From positions 66,539,064 to 66,603,063 of the forward strand of contig NC_080542.1 of assembly GCF_028640845.1 (NCBI RefSeq): a DNA stretch of 64,000 nt. The letters are read 5' to 3'. Below are positions 48,501 through 60,500 of this stretch, piece by piece (position 1 is the stretch's first letter; each line of letters begins with the position of its first letter). The stretch comes from Ahaetulla prasina (Eukaryota > Chordata > Lepidosauria > Squamata > Colubridae). The notes under the pieces were generated by a model that was not told the DNA's origin, did not search any database, and was given only the letters and a program-made list of their open reading frames with translations. The position numbers were made by a program, and so were the translations under genes.

Positions 48501-51500
48501 TGATCCCGGAGAAATTGAGAAAAAAGGTATTGGATCTCCTTCACGAAGGCCACCCAGGGATCGTGAGAATGAAGGGTCTAGCGAGAAGCTATGTGTGGTG
48601 GCCCTTAATGGACTCGGAAATTACTGAAAGGGTAGGGAAATGCCAGGCCTGTCAGGAGTCCAGACCGCTACCCCCAACGGCCCCGATTCGGGAATGGGAG
48701 AGACCCCAGGGCCCCTGGTCTAGGATCCATATCGATTTTGCCGGCCCCTTCCACGGCCAAACCTTTCTGGTAGTAGTCGATGCCTACTCCAAATGGCTGG
48801 AAATCATTCTCATGAAATCCATGACAGCCGAGGCCGTGATTTCAGTCCTACGGCACCTATTTGTAACCCACGGGTTGCTCGATACGTTAGTCTCCGATAA
48901 CGGCCCGCAATTCACGGCAACCCAGTTTGAGGGGTACTTGGCAGAGGAGGGCATCCGACATGTCCTCTTGGCGCCTTTCCACCCTGCGACGAACGGCCTT
49001 GCAGAACGTTTCGTTCGGAGCGCAAAGGAAGCATTGTCCAGAATCAGGCCAGGCGATTGGCAAACAAAAATTGATATATATTTAGCAGTCCAACACAGAA
49101 CCCCCTGTGTCACAACTGGCCGCAGCCCGGCCGAACTATTAATGGGTCGGAAGCTTAGGTGCTCACTAGACCGTTTAAACCCAAACTACACACCAGACGG
49201 TTACAAAGGGGCACACGGTAAAACAAGAGGGATGGCAACAGGCGACCTAGTGTGGGCACACAACTACAGCGAGGGCCCAACCTGGTTAGCAGGGACAATC
49301 CTAGAAATAACAGGACCAAAGTCATATCTAATAGAGTTGGAGGATGGCCGGGTATGGAAGCGCCACATAGACCAGATAAGAAAACGCATAACAGGAAATA
49401 CAGAATCAGACGAAACATGCCCTGACTATTCAATGTTGGAATCCACAGCTAACTCAAACCTGGGGCTAACGCGGGACTTATCTGAGTGCCAGGAGGTCCA
49501 GCGACGCCAACTGGTTCATCCTGAAGACAGCAGGGAAGACTCTGCAAATAATCCAGGGCCGGATGGCCTAGAGGAGGAGCTGAGAGGAACAAACAGTCCC
49601 TCCGGTCAGCTCGACTCACTCCCAGAGAATGAATTGCGCAGGTCAGAAAGAGTCAGGAGACGCCCAGTCTACTTGCGTGATTACGTCGAAAAATAAGATG
49701 TAAATAATATGTAAATATTGGTAAAGTGTTTTCTGGGAGGGAAGGAGTGTAATGTATCTTTAAAAGTTTTGGCGGGAAAAAAGCACGTTGCTGATTGGTT
49801 GAAGCCACCGGCTAAACTGTATATAAGGAGAGGTTTTCCCGGGCACTGGCTGCTGGGTTCACCATATAGTAAAGAGCTGTTGTCACTATCCTGGTCTCCT
49901 GCCTCGTTATTGCCCGAATCTAACATGACTGATTAACTAATGAATCTTTGCTTCAAAAATCTCTTGCTAAAGATATGGTTTTGAGATACAGAAAATGTTT
50001 CAAGCTTGAAATTCTGTATTCAGCTCAAAAACAGTCTGTTTTGAATTCAGAGCACCAGTTTGGTCAAAGCATGACTGGAATATCTCTAGTGAGATTTGAA
50101 CAGTTCATAAGAAATTGTTTGAAGCTTCTTCTTTTTTAAATACTAGAGCAACACATTCTTGAGATAATAGAAATTGGATCTGCCTCCTAGACCAGGATGC
50201 AATTTGGAAATAAGCTTCTACTTCTAGAACTGTAGGAAGAAAACATGGAACCTATCATAAGGGTCTAAAGGATTTAGTTCATGTTCACAGTGTTTTCAGT
50301 GTTAATTTGATTTCCTATGATTTCCTATTTTTTTATTATTTGCTGCTAATCTGTACTTTATATTTCTTCTAGTATGTACTTGATATTTATTTTATTTATT
50401 AATGAAATTTATATAGTGGCCTATCTCCCTGAAGCAGGGATGGGTTCTAAAATTTTTTACTACCAGTTCTATGGCTGTGGCGTGGGAGATGATTGAGTGG
50501 ACATGGCCAATTTGACGTCACTTACGCACTCAGTCACATGACACACCCCACCAAGCCATGCCCACCGAAACAGTGGCAAAAAATTTTGGGACTTTTTGAC
50601 TCTTTTTTTTTTTGACACTCTGGCCCCATATCCAGGGCAGGACGTGGTGGGGTGGCAGTGGTCATCTCGGCTTTCCCTCCATTGCCCTTCCTGGCTGAAA
50701 AGTGCCCCTTCTCACCTCTGATGGGCCTTCCCCATGGTTGCAGCTGGAGCAGGCAGGCCAGGGGCGATGGCAACAGCAGAGTCTGGCACTTGGGGAGGGC
50801 AAGGTTAGCACGCTCCCAACCGTGCCCTTTGTAGCTTCCATCGGCTCATGGCAGCGGATTCAGCTGCAGCCCAGATGAGCCAAGGAACTGTGGGGAGCCT
50901 CCTGTGTGTTGCACCCCCCCTCCCAGCCTTTGCCCACGCCTCCACGCTGTTTTGGGGCACCCAGCTTACTAGGCTGCTCCCATCCCTGTCACGGCTCCAA
51001 TAGTGGCAACTTTGGGAGACGCTGGCAGCATGGAGGCACGGGCGAAGGCTGGGAGGGGGTGCAACACACTGGAGGTTCCCCGCAGTTCCTTGGCTCGTCT
51101 GGGCTGCAGCTGAGTCTGCTGCCCTGAGCTGGCAGATGGAGGCCCCTCTTCCCAGCCAGAGCTTTCCGGATTTGACTTGGAGGAAAGCACAGCTCATGGC
51201 TGCTACATTTTGCTGTGCTGCACTAGTGAAGAAGAAGAAACAGCCAGTGGAGAACACAGAGATGCTCCAGTCCATGTGTTCTCCAGGTCAGTGGCTGTTT
51301 CTCTCCTTCATTACTCTTTATGGAAAAGCGTTTGGTGCAGCACAGCGAAATTTAACAGCCATAAGCTGTGTTGTCCTCTAAGCGCTGTGGAAACAGGAGC
51401 TTTTCTCTGCACAGAGCTTTTTGGATGAGACTTGGAGGAAAGCACAGCTCATGTCTGTTAAATTTCACTTCCTCGCTGGCATCGCTCCTGAGTGAACTCT

Positions 51501-54500
51501 TCCATCCTTGGCTGTTGCGAAGAAGCAGCAGCTCCAGATGCGCCATGCTCGCTTCGTTCTCTTTGAGAGAACAAATGGCATATCTGGAAATCTGTAAGCA
51601 TGCCAAGGCCAAAAACTTATTAGAATTGATATCTAGGCTTTGTTTTTAACAAATCAGCTTAATAGCTAAAAGCATACCATGAGAATCACCTGAAAGATTA
51701 TCTTATCAGGTGATCCAAGCCATTGATTCATCTTTTAGAACCTTAAGCCATTGATTCATCTTTTAGAACCATAAAGAACCTTATCAGCAGATCCAAGCCA
51801 TTGATTCATCTTTTTGAATTTGCCTGGGGGGATTATTTTTAATTAATAAAGATCATATTTATTTAGCGTATGGCATATAATACATGGACTAGTAATATAT
51901 ATTTATATTTCATCTAGCTTAGTAAAACATAATAAAATATAAATGTTACAAAGATCTATGTTCAAATATCAATGTCTAGGCCACCTAACTATTGAAGTAC
52001 AGCATTGCTTATATATTTTAAAAAATCAGATACTGGACGAGTATGTACCAGGGGTGAAATGCTACTGGATCGGACCAGATCGCGCGATCTGGTAGTGATT
52101 GTGGCCTGTAGTTTGGCGATTGAGTAGTGATGGCAGAGAAAAGCTCCATCCATCTGCCTGGGTGTCATTACTTCCTGGTTTTAATCAGGGAATAATGTGT
52201 TTTTTACCTTCTGTGCATGCCCAGGTTTTGCGCATGGTCAGGTTTGCGCATGCATATGACATACATGTGCGTGTGGCATGTGCAATTCTGAGCCGGTAAG
52301 GAAGGTAAGTAGATTTTACCCCGGTACATACCCTCAGCTTAAGATAGTCACAATGTGATCTTTGACATGGGACCCCTCAGTCACACTGAAGGGAGGAATG
52401 GCCCATTTATACAGACAGATGCCATATGAAGTGACCTTATTGCTGACCATTGTTGACGTAGTAGTTCAAAACCTGTCATCTTTTATGTGGGGTCATTTAT
52501 ATGTCTTTCTACAGCTGGCTTTTCAGCAACCCATTTGGGCTTCCCATTATTTTGTTTTCTTTAGGAGTATTTTTCTTCATCATATGTGATTTGCTGCAGG
52601 TGGAGGGTCCTCTTTTTGGATCAACAAATGCCATTTCACATGATTTTCCTTAAAGGGTACAATTGATTGTCCCAAAGAGGCAACTGGACTTTCTTATTTT
52701 TCTTTGAACATGGACTGATTCAAAGAAAAACAAAGAAAGTTCAGTTCCTCTTGAAAAAAGCAACTTTGGGACAACCAATACATGGATGATTGAGAAGCTC
52801 CATAGATTGTACAACTGGTCATTTCTGATTTCTCAGCACTAGATTATTTAACAGATACGCTGGTTGGAAACTGAAGTTGTCTTATTGTATTTATTGAGTA
52901 TCTCCAATCTGGCATACTTTCCTTGGCTTGTCACAAAGGAATGTAATATATATTACAATTTAATAGATTAAAATTATAATATGTAATCAAATTTAACAGC
53001 TCCCTTTTTAAAAAAATAAATAAAACAAGTTAAAAAGTAAAGATGCTGTGAGATCTTAAAGATGATAAAGATTTCTAGACATCTGGGAATGCTATGACTG
53101 GGTTGCTTTAATAAGTTATTTGTTATGGTTCCAGAAGTATACAGATAGTCCTCTACTTATGATTGTAATTGAGTCAGAATTACAGTCAAATGTCTTAGAG
53201 GTCATAAAGCAAGTCACCATGACTTGACTTATTTTATGACCATAAACTGGCTTTCTCAGACATGTTCATTAAGTAACTGCATTTGTTGTTGAGTATATGA
53301 AAGAACTTCCTATTGAAGGGAGGGGAGGAAGCTTCTCTTCATTGCATTTGGTTGGAGAAAAGAAAAATTGAAGCCCAGTACTGCAGTTCCCCTTTTGCCT
53401 GCTAGAGGAATTTATTTACTCCACCATGTGAAGGATGGAATTTATCTAACAAGCAGTAGATTTTGCTTTCAAGGAGGATATCTTAGAAGGACATGTCATA
53501 TCTTCAGCCAGTCTTGAGAACAAAATTTCTGCCTGTCAAAGAGACTCTGCCCCAATCTATCTCTCTATATCTGGCAAGCAGCATTTTTATTATCTGAGAA
53601 GCTGGCTGAAAAAGATCTACCCCCAAATCCAAGCTTAGATTTTGGAATTGACTTTTTTCAGTAAACCCGAGGAAGTAACTAGGTGGCAATCGCTTGCAAC
53701 CTTCCCTGCCAGCTTCCTATTGACTTCCTAGAGAAGCCAATAGGGAAGATAGTATATGATGATCAGATAATTGCAGAGCACTTGGCAACTTGTCCTAAGT
53801 ACAAATTGGGAATGACTGTAACAATCATTAGTTCAGGTGCTGGTCATAGTCCCTTTCAGCACCAAGGCCTATCTGTATATCAATACATACATTATATGTA
53901 TGTATATTTAATGGATTCATAAATAACATAAAATAAATACAGATGTATCTATTAATGAATCAACCAATTAATCTGCAATCTATTTGCAGAGGATTAAATG
54001 CATCCACAATAATATATTATCTAACTCAGATAACCCACAAAATATAGCTATTGTGCAAATAAAACAAAAAAATCCTATTATGTCTAAAATTTCTCATTAA
54101 AATTCTGCAAATCAGATATGAATTAATATGCTTAACTATGAATAAAAAAAATGAAACGAAAAACCTTCCTCATTTGCAAAAACAAAATTGCTCCATAGAA
54201 ACACAAACTTAAAAAGTGATTTGAATGATTGTATTTAGCATTTGGTGTATTTTTTTTGGGTGGGGAGAGAAATTAGTATGGGCTTATACATATTTTCCCC
54301 AGAACAATTCTATGAAAGAGAAACACAGACTTAAAATGAGCTTCCACAGGTACAGGTGGAAGCTTAAGTTTAACAACTACAGCATACTTTATCACAGTGG
54401 GATATATAGCTATTTAACTGAGGAATATAACCGAAGTTAACCTTTGCAAAACTATATACACACACACACACACTCTATGTATCTGTTTATTAAACTTACA

Positions 54501-57500
54501 TGCTTCAGAGTTTGAAAACTTATCTTTGAATCTGGAGTATAAAATCTTTTTTTAAAACTGAGGACTGCATGTTTTCTATGTGAAGTGACTATGGCTTGCA
54601 TATTGATAGTGAAATAACTAATTCAATTTTTCTTTTTTTCTCTTTCTTTTCTTTGTGTTAAATTCAAGGTGAGAAATAATGTGTCATTTTTACTACCTCT
54701 ACTTCTATCTGGAAAACTGACACATTAATGCTTTATTATACTATTATTACAATATTAAATGTGTTTGAAATTATCAGTAACAGAGCTTCTGTACAATTTA
54801 CCTCTAAGGAAGTAAAAGCAATGTACTTTCAACTTACTAATCAATAAAACTCTTACTATTTTAGATTTAAATACTTTTAATAAGTTGATATTATGAATAA
54901 TCAAAATTAACCCACACATTTAAGATTTCTCAAAATATGATAATTATTAGATATCAAGCTATAAATTATAACTGATAAATCACAATAGCTAGTTTTATGA
55001 AAACATACAGTACAATTTAGTGCAATATGAATTTAGCCTATACACCAATACCAATGGCAACTACTTAGATATACTACAACATAAACAACTGATTTGTTAG
55101 TTTTCTATATATAATTTTAACTTTTCTACCACTGTACATGAATTTCTACTTGCTTTAACGTTAAAATTTAGCTCATACAAATAATGTATGAATGTATAGA
55201 TTAAGTTAAAATTCTAATAGCAAAAGATGAACATTTCATGGACAATAGATGAAGTCTATCTGTTCTCTAAAATGGACAGGAATGGGTGAATTTAATTCAG
55301 ATGACCATCAGGTATACTACTGCGGGCAAGAATCCCTCAGAAGAAATGGATTAGCCTTCATAAACAATAAAAGAGTAGGAAAAGCAATACTGGGATACAA
55401 TCCCCAAAATGACAGAACGATCTCAGTTCGAATCCAAGGCAAACCATTCAGTATCACAGTAGTCCAAGTCTATGCCCCAAACACTGGTGCTGAAGAGGCT
55501 GAAATTGGTTCTATGAAGCCCTACAACACCTTATACAATTAACAGCAAAAAATGATGTCCTTATTATCATGGGGGATTGGAATGCTAAAGTAGGAAGCCA
55601 AAAGATAACCGAAATAACAGAAGTGTTTCGCCTCGGAATACAAAATGAAGCAGGGCACAGGCTGATAAAATTCTGTCAAGATAATACGATAGTCATAGCA
55701 AACACTCTTTTCCAACAACCCAAGACGACTCTACACATGGACATCACCAGACGGTCAACACAGAAATCAGATTGGCTATGTGCTCTGCAGCCAAAGATGG
55801 AGAAGCTCTATACAGTCAGTAAAAGTCAGCTTTTACTGTCAAGACCAGGAGCTGACTGTGGCTCAGATCATAAGGTTCTCCTTACAAAATTTAGGCTTAA
55901 ATTGAAGAAAGTTAGGGAAAAGGTCCAGGCCACTCAGGTATGAACTAAATTATATCCCTGATGAATATACAGTAGAGGTGACGAATAGATTTAAGGAATT
56001 AATTCTGATAGACAGATCTGAAGAACTATGGACAGAGGTTCACATTGTACAAGAGGTAGCAACTAAAACCATCCCAAAGAAAAAGAAAGGCAAAATGGCT
56101 GTCTGAGGAAGCTCTGCAAATAGCTGAGGAAAGAAGGGAAGCAAAAGGTAAGGGAGAAAGAGAAAGATACACCCAGTTGAATGCAGAAATCCAGAGAATA
56201 GCTAGAAGAGATAAGAATACATTCTTAAATGAATACTGCAAAGAAATAGAAGAAAACAATAGAATAGGGAGGACCAGAGATCTCTTCAAGAAAATTGGAG
56301 ATCTGAAGGGAACATTTTTTTAAAATTTATTTATTTTGTCACAACAATATATGCAAACATTGACATAAAAACAACAACACATCACATAAACATATATATA
56401 GGCTAAAATATGTATAAAATATAAAATATAGGCTAAAATAGTAAGTTTTTGGTTGAAAATTTTGGGATTTTGAGAAGAGACCACAGAGTCAGGTAGTGAG
56501 TTCCAAGCGTTAACAACTTTGTTACAGAAGTCATATTTTCTGCAATCAAGATTGAAGCAGTTAACATTAAGTTTGAATCTATTGTTTGCTCTTGTATTAT
56601 TGCGATTGAAGCTGAAGTAGTCTTTAACAGGAAGGACATTGCAATAGATGATTTTGTGTGTTAAACACAGGTATTGTCGGAGTCGGTGGAGTTCAAAGTT
56701 TTCTAATCCCAGGATTTTGAGTCTGGTGGTATAAGGTATTTTGTTTTTTTCAGAGGAGCGGAGAACTCTTCTTGTAAAATATTTCTGGACGCGTTCAATT
56801 GTATTAATATCTGAGATGTGGTATGGGTTTCAGACAGGTGAGCTGTATTCAAGAATTGGTCTAGCAAATGTTTTATAAGCTCTGGTTAGTAGTATAGAGT
56901 TTTTGGAAAAGAAGCTGCATAAAATTAGGTTTACAACTCTTAGAGCTTTTTTTGTTATGTAGTTGCAGTGGGCTTTGGCACTTAGGTCATTTGATATGAA
57001 AACTCCAAGGTCTTTAACAGGGTGGGGATCATCTATTAGGTAATGTCCATCAAGCTTGTACTTATTGTTAGGGTTCTTTTTCCCAATATGTAAGACTGAG
57101 CATTTGCTGGTTTCGTGCAAAGATAGGCATGATAAAGGACCAAAGTGGCAGGAACCTAACGGAGGCAGAAGAGATTAAGAAGAGGTGGCAAAATTACATA
57201 GAAGAACTATACAAGAATGAGCTTAACATCCCTGATAACCACGATGGGGCGGTCACTGACCTTGAGCCAGACATCCTAGAATGTGAAGTCAAATAGGCCT
57301 TAGGAAATCTGAGCAACAACAAAGCTAGTGGAGGAGACTGTATTCCAGCTGAGCTATTCAAAATCTTAAAATATGATGCAGTAAAAGCGCTACACTCAAT
57401 TTGTCATTAAATTGGGAAAACTCAGCAGTGGCCACAGGATTGGAAAAAGTCAGTTTACATTCCAATTCCAAAGAAAGGCAATGCCAAAGAATGTTCAAAC

Positions 57501-60500
57501 TATCGCACCATTGCACTCATTTCACATGCTAGTAAGGTTATGCTTAAAATCCTGCAAGCTAGGCTCCAGCAGTATGTGGATCGAGAACTACTAGAAGTAC
57601 AGCCAGGATTTCAAAGAGGCAGAGGAAGTAGAGATCAAATTGCCAACATACACTGGATCATGGAGGAAGCTAGGGAGTTTCAGAAAAACATCTACTTCTG
57701 CTTCATTGACGATGCTAAAGCCTTTGATTGTGTGGATCATAACAAATTGTGGCAAATTCTTAAAGAGATGGGAGTACCAGACCATCTTATTTGTCTCTTG
57801 AGAAACCTGTATGTGGGTCAAGAAGCAACAGTGAGAACTGGACACGGAACCACTGATTGGTTCAAAATTGGGAAAGGAGTCCTGTTCTGACCCAGACCCA
57901 AGAAGGTAGTAATAAACTTAGTCCGTTATTGTGCCTCGTCCTCCCTCCTCTCCTCAGCCGGGCCCCTCCCATCTCTTGCCAGGCCTGCTGTCAGATTCAG
58001 AGTCTGATAATGAAGAGGAACGGCCTGGCATGCCTCCAGCCCCCAGCCCTGGTCCCATGCCTGGAGGGGATGTCAGGAATGAACAAACAAACCTCACTCA
58101 CACACAGCCATCAGAGGAAGTCAGCCATGGATTGGAATTGCCCGGGCCTGCTCCTTCTGACCCCTCCCTTTCTCAAACAGCAGAAGACAATCTAAAGTGG
58201 GAGGATCCTCGCTTCCGGAGATCTGAGAGGCGATCTGAGAGGCGATGTCAGCAGAAGGAAGGGAGGGGCAGGCCTGGATAAGTGCTGAGTCATGGAGCCA
58301 CACCCCATGGCTTATATAAAAGACCAGCTTGAGTCAAGCAATTTGAGTCAAGCAAAGTCTCATCTGGTTTGCTGAAGTCACACCTTGGATTCCTGCCTGC
58401 CCTGAGAAATCTGAAAGGAATTTGGCAAAGCTGCAGAGGCTTCGTGGCCACGCTTGATACAGACTTCCCAGACCCAGTCGTCGGAGGGGGAGGGGGAGAC
58501 GACATCCGTGGAAAAATAAACTTTATTCGAACAGCTGGGAATTACTTCATTCCCAGCGTCATTCAACTCAAAGTAAAACAAATGCCTCCCAAACACAAAT
58601 TCTTCAGTTATCTCACAAACCTTAGTCCAATAAGGCAAACTGCCAAAGGCCCTTCCTGGCAAATGTCCAGAAGCCACAAAAACAAAGGCATGCACAAAGC
58701 AGAGGACACAGCTACAGCGTTGTTTTCTGGCAAGCTGAAACACCATGCTGGTCTGTTTTAAGCCTTATGGGAGGGGCCAATCATCTCTTGGTCCTACTCC
58801 CGAGTTGTCCTCTCTGCTTGAGCTGCTTTTGCCTTTTGGCAGCTCTTCTCATGTGTGCATTAGGAACAGGCTCCTCCTGTTCTTCTGCCTCACTACTATC
58901 AGTCTCCATAGGCTCTGGAATTGGCATTTCACTTCCTGATGGCCCTGGCTGCACCTCACTTCCTGATGCCCCTGGCCTCACCTCAGCCTCATCGCTGTCC
59001 GACTCCATTGGCAGCTCCGTAGGCTGCTGATGGACCACCACAAGTCCAGCAAGGCTGTATACTATTGCCCTGCCTATTTAACTTATATGCAGAGCACATC
59101 ATGAGAAAAGCGGGACTAGATGAATCAAAAGTTGGAATTAAGATTGCCGGGAGAAATATCAACAACCTCAGATATGCAGATGATACCACTCTAATGGCAG
59201 AAAGCGAAAAGGAATTAAAAACTAAAAGGCGAACAAACAAGTCAGTCCTAGAGGAGATCAACCCTTACTGCTCTTTAGAAGACCAGATCCTGAAGATGAA
59301 ACTGAAATACTTTGGTCACCTAATGAGAAGGAAGGACTCACTGGAGAAAAGCCAAATGCTGAGAAAGATTGAGGGCAAAAGAAGAAAGGACGACAAAGAA
59401 TGAGGTTGCTGGATGGAGTCACTGAAGCAGAGGTAAAGGATAGGAAGGCCTGGAGGAATGTTGTTCATGGGGTCGTGATGGGTTGGACACAACTTAGCAA
59501 CTAACAACAACAATCTCTTCTCAAACTTTGTGAAGCTGAAGGTCAGCCAGCCATTCAATTCTGATATATTCTTACAGTTCCTGATTTCCTAGATATATTG
59601 CGCTATGATGGAATATTGATTGGCTATTTAGGCCAGTTGTTTTAATAAGTCCACCATGTGCTTTCAAAGGCTAAGACTAAGAAGGCTATCTCTGCACTAA
59701 ACTCTGACTAGTCTTGTGAGTATAGAAAAAAATCCTTTTTCCAATTGTATATATAATTATGAACTGTCACTTAAGTATTCACAAGTGCATGCAATATTAT
59801 GCAGCAATTTAATAATGCTCTGTAAAATTTGTTCCATGAAACTGATTGTAGACTTATTTGAAGTTCAAAAACATTATCATTATAATTTGCTGCAGCAATA
59901 TGTAAGACCATTTTACCTTTATTTATGCTTAAACTTTATTTAGGCAATTTTTCTGTAAAGCAGTAGCTGCATCATTTTAACTTTGTTTAACATGTAAAAA
60001 TAGCACGATTAGTTACCAAGTCAGATAATTATATGACCACTTCTCCTCCCCCTGGAAACAGGAGATAGACCATAATGAGCAAAAGTAATGCAATGGTTAG
60101 AGTGCAGTACTGCAGGTTACTTCAGCTGACTGCTAGCTGCAGTTCAGCAGTTCAAATTCACCAGCTCAAGGTTGAATCAGTCTTCCATCCTTCTGAGGTG
60201 GGTAAAATGAGGACCCAGATTGTTGGGGGTAATGTGCTGACTCTGTAAACCGCTTAGAGAGGGCTGTAAAAGCACTATGAAGTGGTATATAAGTGCTACT
60301 GGTATTGCTATAAACTGGGCTATTATAGGCTCTCCCTGGTATTTTTAATATCCCTAGGCTTTGACCAAGCTAAACAATAGTCATTTAATAGAATAAAAGA
60401 CATAGAATTCCATTCAGAAATAAATAGGATGCCTCTCCACAATAGGAACAGAATTAAACAGGATGTGTGGGAACCATCAAGGTATTTAAAGGATCTAATT

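Larger units (their letters stand above)
45371..49925 (+). mobile_element. Gypsy-type LTR retrotransposon, nearly full length
   Basis: A 4,555-base element is bounded by 178-base LTRs and a 5-base duplication TGACT (45366-45370, 49926-49930). It carries PBS, gag-protease, RT-RNase H-integrase and a purine-rich tract. Domain order PR-RT-RH-IN is that of Gypsy. There is no envelope gene. It is in opposite orientation to STK17A. The LTRs differ at one position, so the insertion is young, but the coding region is broken between protease and RT. Confidence 0.97.
55222..59512 (+). mobile_element. Bov-B (RTE-clade) LINE, broken by two insertions
   Basis: Three pieces (55222-56321, 57114-57882, 59043-59512) read in order as one Bov-B ORF2. 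The endonuclease has '[13 protein letters not shown]', '[10 protein letters not shown]' and '[20 protein letters not shown]'. The RT has '[20 protein letters not shown]', '[17 protein letters not shown]', '[20 protein letters not shown]' and the C-terminal '[16 protein letters not shown]'. Stops and frame changes occur, and about 140 codons are deleted near 59235. Bov-B is known for horizontal transfer between squamates and ruminants. Confidence 0.93.

Noticed and set aside
50534..51649. GC-rich frames including a 156-codon one on -
   Set aside because: They lie in the fold-back repeat complex. Similar peptides in both orientations reflect the inverted repeats.
57931..58281. 116-codon Pro/Ser/Glu-rich frame with Arg-rich end
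   Set aside because: It sits in the LTR-like insert. A related frame occurs in the inverted half, so it may be a relic of an element protein, but there is no family match to call a gene.
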